From contig JH720302.1 of NCBI GenBank assembly GCA_000231825.2, positions 1,138,949 to 1,202,948 of the forward strand: 64,000 nucleotides of DNA, given 5' to 3'. The DNA is from Tetrahymena elliotti 4EA. Lineage: Eukaryota > Ciliophora > Oligohymenophorea > Hymenostomatida > Tetrahymenidae. The notes beneath the pieces were generated by a model that saw nothing but the letters and a program-made list of their open reading frames with translations, was not told the origin of the DNA and did not search any database. Made by a program: the position numbers and the translations under genes. Of this stretch, positions 39,525-51,972 are shown piece by piece; position 1 is the stretch's first letter, and every line of letters starts with the position of its first letter.

Positions 39525-40197
39525 TTATTCTTCTTTAAATAGATTTTATGATTTTTTTTATTAACTAACTAATTTCCTTTTAATTTATTTATTTTAAAAA
39601 GCTAAATAATTTTTTCTTTAAGCATTACTATTTTTATTTTCTTTTGTCACTTTCAAGCATTAAATAATTTGTGAGTTTTCAGATCAGCATATTTTTAATT
39701 AATAATCAAATAAAAACTTTTATAACACAAAAGAAATAAATATATTTCTGGACTTTTTTGTTAGTTGAAATCTCTTAATTTATATTAAAATAATCACAAA
39801 AGTCTTTTCACCATAAGTTTATTTAATTAAATTGCTCAAAGTCAAAAGCAAATTTTTATCAAATGATTAAATTATATTGAACATATGTATATAAAATAGA
39901 AAGAAGGATGTGTAACCCACAAACAAAGAATTGTTTGTAATTTAGAAAAATCTAAAACTTCATAGGAATTTTATAGATAGTAAAAATGAATTTAATTTTT
40001 TGAAAATTAAAATATAAATTATAAAGAGTTTTTGCTATAAATATGAACAAATAACTTTTATTTACACTATAAAATTAGGTTGATTTTTTAAAGAATATTT
40101 TGGCAAAATTTATAGCCTTAATTTTGGTAATTAATTGTTTACAAAATTACATAGCATGGGTTATTAAATAATTTATTTATTTTATTTATAAGATTTT
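39525..40197. other. Intergenic region
   Basis: AT-rich sequence between the start of sensor paralog B and the stop of the cyclic-nucleotide-binding protein gene. No coding stretch or recognisable element was seen. Confidence 0.45.
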
Positions 40198-43100
40198 TCA
40201 TTTCTTTTCTAAGATATTTAGCTGTTTTTTTTACTTTTGAGGTAAAACAGTCTCATTATACTTTATAAACTAAGAATATTTATATAAATAATTTAGATTT
40301 TATATCTATTCTGAACTTTTGAGGATTTGTTGCATTGCTTTTAATCTATATCGTGATGTAGATTCTTGTATTATCTTTTGTTATATGTTTGTGTTTAGTT
40401 TAATATTTACATCATCATTTAGAAATCCTACTTTCATTAAAGTATTCTTCTAAATAAAATCTTTCAGTTTAGTATTATCAGATTGCTCTTGTTATTGAAA
40501 TTAATTTGTATTTTGATTGTTATCAATTTAATTTATTTTTGTAGTTTGGTTTGTTTTGTCTTTTGCTTAGCTATAATCTTTGTAATTTAACTTTTCAGTA
40601 TCAGATGTATCTCTTCCTCTTTTAGAGCTAGAACTATTAATAGAAGAAGATCTTTTTGACTTTCTTGAAATAACATATTTCTTATGATTATATTTACAAT
40701 TCATGTAGAGTTGCTGCAAAGGCTCATTTTCGTAAATGAAAATTGTTTTCATTTTTCTTTTATCTCCTCTTATTGGAGAATTAGTATCGCAGTGCTATTA
40801 TTTCTAAAAGGCTTTGCTGAGGGAGTCTAAGATTTTAGATTTTTTAATTATCGGAGTTAATGTGTCAATATCATTAAAATTAGGTTTCATTTCACCTTGG
40901 CTTTAATTATTTTAAATTTCTTTTTAGAATGCATTTTCTCCATAGTATTGAAGGGGGTTATGAGTTGATATTCTTAACTTTCTTGGCTCTAAACTATTTA
41001 AAATGGGTGAATTTACTGAAGATCTAGTTTAGTGACTTGTACTAACTAAAGTAGAAAGCTAGCTTTAGTTCCTTTCTTAGCTAAAAGATGAATATTAAGG
41101 TTTTGGGTTTATTGTAAGATAAGAATCGTTAATTTATGGATTGTAAGATTCTAGCTTATATAAATTTTATTAGTTTTATTTTACTGGATAGTTAATGCTT
41201 AAATTAGAATTTTTTCTCTCTGATGAAGCACTAATTGATTTCGATCTTTAATCTGTTTTAAATTTTTTATCTTACTCTTGCTTTTCAGATTAAAAACTAT
41301 AGAATTCATATTATCTTGTTTTATCTGAATTGTGAGGCTATTGAGATAAAGGAGAATGCTTTAAAGATGCAGATAATGCTTTAGCTTGAGGAGAAGAAGT
41401 AGGATTAAAGGGGTAAAATTAGCTATTATTTTAAGAATAACTAAATGATTAATTTCTTATTTGATATTTATTCAATGAATTTTAAAAGGAATAAGGATCT
41501 TAATAATAGTTATCATCTTCTTTGCAGCCTTAAGTGTATATTTTCTTCTCTGAATTAATTTAAGAATTTATATGATAACTGCTTGATTAAGGTTTTAGTT
41601 AGTTGCATGGAATTTTCTCTAATTATTCATTTTGTGTATTTAACTCTTTTTAACTAATTTTTTAAAGAGTACTTTCTATTTTTTTTAACAAAATTATTAA
41701 AATACTGTTTTGTTTGTAAAATAAAGGAATAAAGCATTAAATTAAAAATATAAAATACTTAAACTGTTTTATTTTGTTGGGCTGAGAGGTTCTATTTAAG
41801 CTTGAGTTTGAGAATTCTCTAAAATTTTTTTGACTTGCTCATGATGATTTTTTGTAGCTATTTGAATCTTCCTTAGTCTTGACTATCTCCAACTTGATTT
41901 ATTCTATCTAGCTTAATTAAGATTTTCTTTAAGATCTGAATTATCAAGGAGAAATTTTATTTGGTTGCTGTCAAAAACATAAAAAATATTTGTTGTGCTT
42001 TTAGTTGTTGCTCTTGTAACTCTTTTTATATCCTTTAGAATCTCAGACTCTCCAAAAATTTATCCTGGCCCTATTATAGCAATCTTAAAAAAAAGCTTAG
42101 CTTTAATATATTAAAAAGTATGTTTACTTTTTATCTTTTTTGATGGAATTGTTGATTGATAAAAGGGTAATCTTCAAATTTCTTTTCTGTTTCTATGATT
42201 TGGTCAATCTAAAAACCAATAAACTTCATTCAGTAAAACAAATTTTTTTGATTGAATTAAAAAAATACCTCAATTTCCCCCTCTTTAACTAAGTAAATCC
42301 TATCTGAATTATCATCCTCTTTATATATGACGGTATCTTTTTTAAAACTGATTGATTCAAGTTTAAGCAATATCTATTCTATCTCCGCCTCATCAAATTT
42401 ACTAAAAAGACAATTATTTTAAAAAAATTTTATTTCATTCATCAACTTATCTTCATGGTAAAGCATTAAAACTTCCTCAAAGAAGTTTTTATCCAATGTT
42501 GCTATTTTAGCTTCTTCTGATTTTACTATTGCAAAGGATTATCTTTCAGCTTTTTTTTCAAGCATTTCACAACCAAACATTTCCCCTTATTTATACTCAC
42601 ATACCTTTAATTAAATGAATAAAAAATTGGAATTTATTTGATATAAATTTTATTTTATTTTTACTTTATCTAAATTCCCAAAAAATGAATTTAAGCTCTT
42701 TCCTTTGAATGATGAGTTAATAGCAAAATCTTTTATCAACAAAGACTTATTTTGCTAGCTGCTTATTTTGAAATTAGAAGGACTCTCTAATTCTCCTACA
42801 CTATTTTCTCCAATGGTATAGTCACCATCATCATCATCATCATCGCCATCATTTTGATTATTATTTTACATACCATCATCTTCCTCAATAATTAAATTTT
42901 CCTCTTAAATATTAGATTCCTAACAAAGATCCTAGTTTTTAGTTGTTTTCTATTTTGATTTATTGATTTAGCTAAAAATGAAACTTCCCCCAGCAATACC
43001 TCCAAATTTAGATTCAGAGAAAGAGTTTATTGTATCATTAAACAGAGATACTTCACTTTTTTGATCCTTCTTTTTCATACCGCTATCTTTAGCTGTTTAT

Positions 43101-44124
43101 TGCTTCCAATAATACCTTCAAATTTTTAAACATTTAGAAATTTAATAAAATATCTACAATTTCTTTTAATTTTTCTTAATTTAATTCGTTAAAAACCAAT
43201 AAATTGTTTTACCTTTTAAGAAGTAAGTTATTATCTGCTTAAAAGCTTAAAGTTGGTGAATTATGGTTATCTTTTAATGGAGATTTATTTTGCTACTGTT
43301 TGGAATTATTTGTTAATTCAATTTTAGGTAAATGTTAGCTTGTATATTTATGTTTTAAAGAAGGACTCTAGCTACTATCTTATTTCTTAATGATTTTTGG
43401 GTGAAGAGTTCTACCTATGTTAGAAAAATTATTAGCTCGCCTATTACTTTCAATGATTTATTAAATAACTTTTTATCTATTTTCCATTCTTTAAATATCG
43501 AATTATATTCTCTCCTATTCTTTTTTTCTTTATTCTTCTAAGTTTTTTGCCCTTTCTCTCATCAAATATCTAACTTATCTATCTAATTTTTCTTCTCGTT
43601 TGAGCTTGAAATGCTAAAGGATCTCAGGGTCATTGACTAATTTAGCAATTTATTATTCTTCAAAATAAAATGATCCTTTTTAAAAAATATTTTCCTTGCT
43701 TTCCCCCTCTTTCTTTGATTCATCTTGATCATCTAAACATAAACTAGCTTTTTGATTATAAGAATCAATCTATCCACACAAACAAATATAAATGGCATCA
43801 CATATTTCTCCTTATTCATAAATTAATTCATTTTACTTAAAGCTTTATATCTTAAAGCCAGAATACATTTTCTTCATAATCTAATTAGGTAATAAAAATG
43901 AAAGATTTCTTAAAAAAATTAATTTTTTAAGGTACTTTCCAACTAATTCTAAATCCAAATCATTCTTTTCTTGCTTTTCTATAAGGCTAATCAAAAACTA
44001 TTTTCATCAATTTAATAAACAAAAAATAAGTAAGTAAGGATGAGATATCATTTTTGCTAATCTTAATTACCTCTACATCTTATTAATTTGTTATATCTTA
44101 TTAAAGCAGCTTAAATTATTTCAT
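40198..44124 (-). CDS. Cyclic-nucleotide-binding-domain protein
   Basis: A six-exon minus-strand gene: 44124-44071, 43997-43213, 43082-42269, 42208-42128, 42083-41765 and 41675-40198, giving 1176 residues. Introns are 44-130 bp, GT...AG, and phases agree at every junction. Two cNMP-binding folds are visible. The first begins at about residue 45 (LRNLSFLLP, then YEQGEICDAIYICLCGQI) and is interrupted by an insert of roughly 340 residues rich in charged residues, Ser and an Asp run. It resumes at EYKQGEMFGCEML (about 440-485). The second is compact (about 500-630) with VIYKEDDNSDRIYLVKEGEI and the cassette FGESEILKDIKRVTRATT. It keeps the Glu and Arg used for cyclic nucleotide binding. The C-terminal ~490 residues are low-complexity, Ser/Asn/Gln/Lys-rich. 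No kinase or channel segment is present, so it may be a cAMP/cGMP effector or scaffold. The tiny first exon (18 codons) is the least certain part. Confidence 0.78.
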
Positions 44125-45101
44125 TAACAGCTATAAATGCCTTCTAAATATGAATTAATTTATATTTCAATTGAAATTAATTACACTTAGCCAAAAAACA
44201 CTTTTTTAATTGATCAAATAATATCACAATACTATTTTTTAGTGGTGATTACATCAATACATAGAGTGCTTAATTAATAAAAATATCACCATTCAATTTA
44301 TCACCATTAACTTTCCCAGAAGAACTGTAATTAAATATAATAAATTCAATTAACATTCATGAAATTCAATATATATTGAATACTTCACCTAAAATGAAAT
44401 TAATATAACTTTTAATTATTTAGATTCCAATTTACAAAATATTTTTTATCATCGATACTTTTTAAAAATTTTTAAACTTTTTTGGAAATTGTTCTTTAGA
44501 TAGAATATTTCAATAGTCTTTTTAAGAAATTTTGTTACAATAATATATTAAATTACATAAATTTATTAATTTTTTTTGGACACAATAATTCATACAATAT
44601 TTCAAATCTTTTTTTTCAAAGATCATTTCCCGATAATTAATTAATCATTGGCAACTAATTTAGGCTGATATTTTATTGATTAAATCTTTTTGTTAAATAC
44701 CAAATAAATTTTCTTTTTCTAGTAAATTTTAGACAATTAGATCAATAATTTTTTATTTGTCCAGTCTTTTCAAAAATTTGTTCAATACTTAATGCCTAAA
44801 CAAGTGAGAAAATATTTTTTTTTAAATTTTAAAGTTTGATTAACTATTTTAAGAAAAAGAAAGAGATTATTTCAATAGATTTATAATTGATTATTAATTG
44901 TGAATAAGAAATGTAAAATTTTCATGAGTAAAAGTGTAAATTAAGTGGTAAATAAGAAATAAGAAAGTAATATAGAAGAAGATACAGATGTATTACTTTA
45001 ATTTAAGATACTGAGAAAATTTTATGTAAACAATAGAAAAAATTAATATAAACACATAAATCAATTTAAAGTAAAAAATTGGTTCAAAATTATATCTAAA
45101 A
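44125..45101. other. Divergent intergenic region
   Basis: Lies between the starts of two divergently transcribed genes and so should hold both promoters. It is AT-rich with many T runs. No specific motif or coding segment can be supported. Confidence 0.5.
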
Positions 45102-48100
45102 ATGAAAAATATCTTATTTTTTTTAATTTGGTTACTATAAAGTATTCTAGGTTAAGATATTATTAATCTTTTGAATGACTAAAAACAGTATGCTTGCTTT
45201 TCTCAAAATAGTTATGACTCTTTTAGTGGAGCTAACTTATTTAGTAGCATTTCAAACGATATTAATAGCATCGCAATTACAGGATGGGCTTTTTTTAACG
45301 GCTATGGTCCAGTTTAAAATGGAATTCTTTAAATAAAAGTAGATACAACACCAATAGTAGATTTTACGTATAACTAAGATATAGAATTTGGAGTAAAATT
45401 CTTGGGATAACTCGATTTTAGTTCTTTTAGTTAAAAATATAAATTAAATGCATGGCAATATTTTTTAGTATACCTGGAGTCAGTAGATTTATCTGGATAA
45501 ATTCAATATAACCTATAAATCAAATTTTTTTACACAGATAATCAATATGATTTAAATGATTTGGTTGACTTTACTACTTTCACAATAAATAAAAATGGAT
45601 TTAGCAACCTCTTATTTGAAAAATCAAAATTAATGATTAACATAGGTGGATCTGACTATTTTAGCCAATGCTGTTGTTAGATGAAATAAGTAAAATTGTT
45701 CTGGAACATATAAATAGCAGACTTAAAATTATTTGAGTTATTAAATGATCACTCTATTTCACCACCATTTATTTAATTTTACTCTATTGATTTTTAAGGG
45801 AACTTTGATAAAAAAGGTTACTTATTTAACTAAGGTGCTTTTTAAGATAAAATAAATTTACCTTATCAAAATTATGATCCTTCTATTTTGTCTTCTTAAG
45901 AACTTTTCTTCTTAGACAGATTTAATCCTCAATCTAATGGAATCACAATATCGTTTTATTTTAGAATAACAGAAGTTTCTACTTATTCTACTACAATAAT
46001 CAAAGTTTAAAATAATATTAAATATGATAAAATAGTAATAACTCCTAACAATACGCTAATAATTCATGAATCAACTGATACTAATCCTACCTTTTTTTTT
46101 TAATTTTAGCAATAGGAATGGATTTAATTAATAATGGTTTATTAAATTAAATTAAATTCATAGGTATATTTAATAATACGGTCAAAAAATTATAATCAAG
46201 TGTACAAATGCAAAAATCAAAATATCTAATATTATTATTAATATAGTATTACATTTGGAGAAACTGTACCCCATAAAGCATTTTAGATAGCTTATATAGA
46301 TATTTATGAAGGAGCATATTTATCTTCAACGTAATTATGTAACTACTAAATTCATCTTCAAGATTTGATCAAATGCTTGTAATGTAAAGATGATTATCTG
46401 TTAGACCGAGAAAATAATAATATTTGTGTTCCAGCTGATTTATAAAAGCCCTCTTCTATAATTGGTGTCAAAGATAGGGTTTCTCCTTATTTATATTGTC
46501 ATGAAGATTTTATTGAAGATAAAAAGAAAAATCAATGTGTGTGTAGGTCTCAATATTATCTTAAAAATGGAAATTGCATTCGATGCCCTCTTTATTGTGA
46601 TGGATGCATAGATCAAAATACATGTGTAAAAGGGGGAGAAGGTAGAATAAATGGGGTATGTTAAAATGGAACTTTTGATGATGGATTTTCTTGTTTGGAA
46701 GGTGGAAAATATTATCTTCTTCCTAGTATGATAAATAGAGTTTATGCAGTATCTTATCTTAATTATGATCCCAGTTGTACTTAGACAGTAAGTAATTAGG
46801 ACTTTTTATATGACAAAAGCAATCAAAATTTAATATTAAATGATGGTGAATCATTCTTTTTTGGATTTACTATGGCTTTAAATATTCCTATACCTGATTC
46901 TGTCATATCTTATTTCAAAAATAATGGATAAATTGCTTTTTCAATTTAATATAGTAAATAAATTGACTGGGAATACATTTAATTAATAGATCAAAATAAC
47001 AGCTCTAAATTAAAATATAGATTTAATTCTCAGCTTTAGTTTTGGGTAGGTATCTGGACAGACTTACAAAAAGTTACTTTTTTCTTTTACAACGATGGAA
47101 TATACTTTACTTAAACAGTATAATTAGGATTGAGCAAAAAATACATTAATCCATAATTATGCATTGGACCATGCAGTTTTTCTTAGAAACCTTATTTTTG
47201 TGGTACATTTTATTAATCTAAAGCCACTATTATAATCAATTTAAGTCTTCCAGTTAACTAATAGGATTACTACCTTTTATTTAAAATAATAGAACCTTTT
47301 AATTAAATATAGTAATACTATTTTTATGATTATCAAGATCCTTAAAAAGATACCTAAGCACTTGAATAAATAAGTCAATAATACTCCTTTAGTTATTCAA
47401 TTAGTTAAGTATAAAATGATAAATTTAAAGGATTCGCTTATTCTTTAACCTCTTCAGGTTTATCCTTTTCAGCAAAAATTTAAATTACATACCTCCACTT
47501 TCTTTCATTTTCTTGTTCAATATATATTAATACTCACACCAAAAGAGCATAATTTAAATCGATTGGATATTTTGATATTTATTTAATTCCTCATGAATCT
47601 GTTTAAGCATCATATATTTAAATTTGCTATAAACCATTATCAAGAATAAATAAATGTATGAGAACTTAAAAATGTTTGATACCATTTTAGACAATAAGTC
47701 ATCTATTTATCATACATAATCTCAAATGCTAATATTGCGTTGATGTCAATTCTTAGGAATTCACTGTTGTAGCCAATTACTGCTAAGAAACTTTAACTTT
47801 TTACAATTTATTTACTTATTAACAACAAACTCAAATAACTTTTGGATATCTATAATATAATGATCTTATCTATTTCAACCATTTATATTATTATGGTGAA
47901 AATGGATTTTTTTATTTCAGCTATGACTAAACAGATAAATGCTTTATTTATATAGATTTAAGAAATTTGAAATGCGTATATCTTAAATAAAATTACTATA
48001 CTTTAGGTGACAAAATTGTATCAAAGGAAGAATGTTTAAGCTACAATTATAGCCTTAATGTCCTTGTTTATATTAATGAGTACTCTAAACAGTGCATTAT

Positions 48101-50408
48101 AACATAAATCTAAAGTGATTCCTGTGTTTAGATTGATTTAGAAAATTCTAAGTGCCTAAAATGTAGAGATATCCACAAAAATTAAGATGATTTTTGTCTA
48201 AGTTGCATAGATGGATATTTTTTTAACTAATTAAATGAATGTGAACCTTGTCATTTTAAATGCTCCAAATGTTAAAATTCTTATGATAATTGTTTAACTT
48301 GTAGATATTAAAATAGCTAAAGTCCTCCTGTCTGTGAATGCTTCCCATCATAATTTGTAGACAAAAATTAATAATGCACAAACTGTTCAAAAAAATGTTT
48401 GAGTTGTTAAGATAGCCCTGATTAATGCACATCATGCAATAATCGAAGAGTTAATCCTCCAACTTGTCATTGTGATTAAAAATTTTATTTTTAAACTGAT
48501 AATTGTGAAGATGATATAATTTGTGATTAAAAATGTTATGCTTGTTAGGATTTGCCAACCCAATGTACTTTGTGTAAGTAGGGAAGACACAATCCACCTT
48601 AATGTGATTGTTTTGTTAATTATTACCCAACATCTAATGGAGAATGCCTTCCCTGTTAAGAAGGATATTATTTTGATTCTTAAACTATATCATGTGAATA
48701 ATGTGACAAGAAGTGTTTGAAATGTGAGAATTCTAAGAATAACTGCACAGGATGCTCATCAAAATAATATCTTGTAAATAATAAATGTGTATGTTATTAA
48801 GGAAGTAATGCATATCTCAATGGATAATATGCTTGTATACAAAATATGTCAGTTGAGTTAGAAGTAAAGCTTATTAAAAATTACTATTATTTATAATTTA
48901 CATTTGAGCATGACATAATCACTGACTACTTTAAAGATTTAGTTATTAGTGATATCATCTCCCTTTACTTTTATTAGATACCTTCAAACACCTATTATCT
49001 GTAAGATTTTTATGTAGATCAAAACAAATTATTGGTTTAAATTAAAATTGAAAGGAGCTTTTAAACATTAGAAGGTAGAGTCTATTTTAAATAACCTTAT
49101 TTATTTGTAGATTCTTCTCTGAGCTATGTTTTAGATAGCATATATCAAACGCAATCGTTTAAAATAAACATAGGGCCTTTTTTGTTTACAAAAAATTATC
49201 TTGAAGATAAAATATTTGACTAAATTTTATAATATGCTTAAGATATTGACTCTGGATTTATATACTATGCTCAATAATTCTAGCTTGTATTGTATTTCCT
49301 GAATACAGTTTAACCCACTGCTATGATTCTTCTCTATAATGCATAATTACCTCCAAATCTGTATAAATTATGTCAATTATATGGGATTTTTATATTTCCC
49401 TATGTTCGTGATTATGGTATTCATAGCTACAAAAAAGATTTTCAATTATTTAGGTTAACCTTATAAAAATAAGATATTCAACTAAGCAGCAATTAAGTAT
49501 TAAAAAAATTAGGATTCAGCACTAGCTTATTAGTTAATATTTAATTTATTTTTGCTAAATAATTAATTTTATTTTTTTTAATACTAATCTTAGTTTTTGC
49601 TAAGTTCAAAATCCCAAAAATCTTGAAAAACTACAAATAAGCCCTAAAAAAGATAATAAAATTGTAATATTTCTTAATCAATAAATTTGTTGAAGAGAGT
49701 GAAATTAATCTACTTTTAGTCTTTTTATCTGTTGCTGATTAGTTTGAAGATTTTGAAGATTAAAGTTGGAGTAAAAGATATGGAATATACATTAGTATAT
49801 TGTAAGTATCTCTGATAGCTATTTAAGCTTTATTTATACTAAAATATCTTTTCAAATAAAAAAACTTTAAAAAAATGAAAATATTTACAGCTAGAATAAA
49901 TACAAACCAAAATTTCTTATCTAAATATTATTTCTTTATTCAAATGATTAAGAAATATCTTATTTTAGTAATTAAGTACTTCCTTTTTGAAAGCTATATT
50001 TTTGTTGGTATCTCTGTTGGTTTGATTTTTTTTGTTTCTTGTTTAGCAACATACGTCTAGAAACCTTACACAAATGTAATATCTAGAAGTTTTAAAATCT
50101 TAGGTGAATTGATTCTTTCAGTTATTTGGGTTTTACTAATATTTATTAGGGTTTAAGAAAATAAAATGTAAGAAAGTCCTTTAATTAGCACTGAATAGAT
50201 AAATGTATATTTAACTTATGGATCAATAGTTTCAATATTAATTATAGTATTTAACTTATTATTTTTGTTAGAGTTTATATCTCCTATTTTTAGATATTTT
50301 TATAACCTGATCTCACAAAAAAAATAAGAAAATCTAAATAAAAAAAAATTATTAGACATGAGCCTGCCATCACCCGAAAAGAAAGAAGATATTAAACACA
50401 AAAAATGA
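45102..50408 (+). CDS. Cys-rich multi-span surface protein, family member 1
   Basis: A single-exon frame of 1768 residues with no in-frame TGA. It opens with a signal peptide (ILFFLIWLLQSILG). The ectodomain has beta-rich modules with recurring landmarks (ITGWAFFNGY early; a WVGIWTDL-type strand and CIGPCSF later), resembling laminin-G/concanavalin-like folds. A Cys cluster (CPLYCDGCID, about 500) separates the modules. A longer block of furin/EGF-like Cys repeats follows (about 1043-1245), with repeating C-x2-C spacing such as CHFKCSKC and CSKKCLSC. After a further beta-rich region come about five membrane spans (near 1475-1500, 1560-1582, 1625-1652, 1667-1684 and 1703-1727) and a short Lys-rich tail. 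It is probably a plasma-membrane receptor or adhesion-type protein. It is the first of three tandem same-strand paralogs, and expression as a family seems likely but is not shown. Confidence 0.85.
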
Positions 50409-51972
50409 AAAATAAATAATTATAAAATAATGAATTTTTAATTATGATTTTGTTATTTTTATTTGTTCAAAATTGATTATTTATAAATTGCTTGCTAAAT
50501 TTTAAATAATATATTTAAATAAGTAGAAAAAAGTTAGAATAAAAACAAATATATAAATTTAAGTCATCAAATATTAATAATTTATTGTTTACTGAACGTG
50601 GGCACTAAAAAATTTTTTTAATATTATTTTATGTATTTTAGTTTTGGGCAGGTCATATTCTATGTAACTATATACCAAACATTTTTAAAATACACCTATT
50701 ACCAAAAAGAATATTTCAATAGCTATTATTTTTGGTGTATACAATTAAATTTCCATAGAAAAAGTAGCATTCGAATTTTATATAAATATTTATCAATTTT
50801 ATAAAGATAGATAATCAAAGACGTGGGAAAATGAGAAAAAGGGAATAAGGGAAAAACTTGGTGTAAAAATTTACAAAACAGGTATTTTCTGATTAAAATG
50901 TTTTTTAGCAATAAGATCTTTTTCAAAAAAAGAAAAGATAATAAAAAATAAGACTGAAACATATTTTTTTAAAAATTTAAGAATTTTTTAGCTTGGAGAT
51001 ATTTATTACTTTTCTTTCTCTAAAAAAAAAATTGAATAAATGTTTTGAAAAAATTGAATATAAAAAGGGATTATTGGATATGTTGAGAAATAATGATAAT
51101 TTAAGAGATAAATATCAAAAAAATTGCTATCAGGGTAAGTGATAATTAGATTTTTAAGATAGTATGTGTTTATAAATAAAATTTAATCTTTATTTGTTTT
51201 GATTTAAATTTGATAATAAAATAATTTAAAATTTATCTTGAATTATTCTAAAATATTTAGTTTATTTTATTGAATATAATTTAGTATCAATTTAAATAAT
51301 TTATATTTTTAGAAAACGTTTTATAAACCAATAATATTGTGTATTTCTATGCATATCATAATGCTATGAATACATTTCTTTTTAAGATTTTTATAAAGGA
51401 GAAATGGTGGTATGAAGAGATGAATAAATTTTACATTTTCAGTTTTGTTTTTATTTATAAAAAATATGACTAAAATAACATAAAATTTAAATTTTATAAA
51501 ATTGATTTGTTTCTAAGTAAAATAGATTTAATGTTTGTTGTATTTTAAGGTGGAATATTAATTTTACATTTCATTAAAGTTATGTAAAATAAAAAGATTA
51601 AAGATTATTCATCAAATTGTTATTCATTCTTCTTTTTATTTTTGAGATCTTTCAAATTAGAATATAATTAAAAATTAATTTACTTTCTTTTACTTTAAAT
51701 AATTAATTTCGAATTGTGGAATAAATACATAATCTATTTTCCTTTCTTTAGGTAGTAATAATGAGAAAAACAGCTTTTATTTATATTTGAAAAATATGAT
51801 GAATTCTGGTCTTCTTATTTTATTTTTGCTTGCTTTGAAATGTAATGTAAATAAATCAATTCAAAATAAATTAGATTACATAAATAAGGGAAAAAACCTG
51901 AATAAAATATAATAAAAACAGAATAATCAATTTCATATAGAAATCTATTTATTAAATTACAAGTTTGTAAAA
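50409..51972. other. Intergenic region between family members 1 and 2
   Basis: AT-rich sequence with no supported gene. A stretch near 50586-50610 (aacgtgggcac) and another near 50640-50660 (gggcaggtcat) stand out as locally GC-richer, without a recognisable function. Short open frames such as 50726-50962 on the minus strand are dominated by Phe/Leu/Ile and look like translated AT-rich spacer. Confidence 0.45.

Noticed and set aside
42828..42851. CAT/CATCAT run as a trinucleotide repeat element
   Set aside because: It is the antisense of an in-frame Asp run within exon 3 of the cyclic-nucleotide-binding protein.
49875..50060. Separate small membrane protein starting MKIFTARINTNQ
   Set aside because: It lies in the same frame as the large surface protein 45102-50408 and is simply its C-terminal membrane part.
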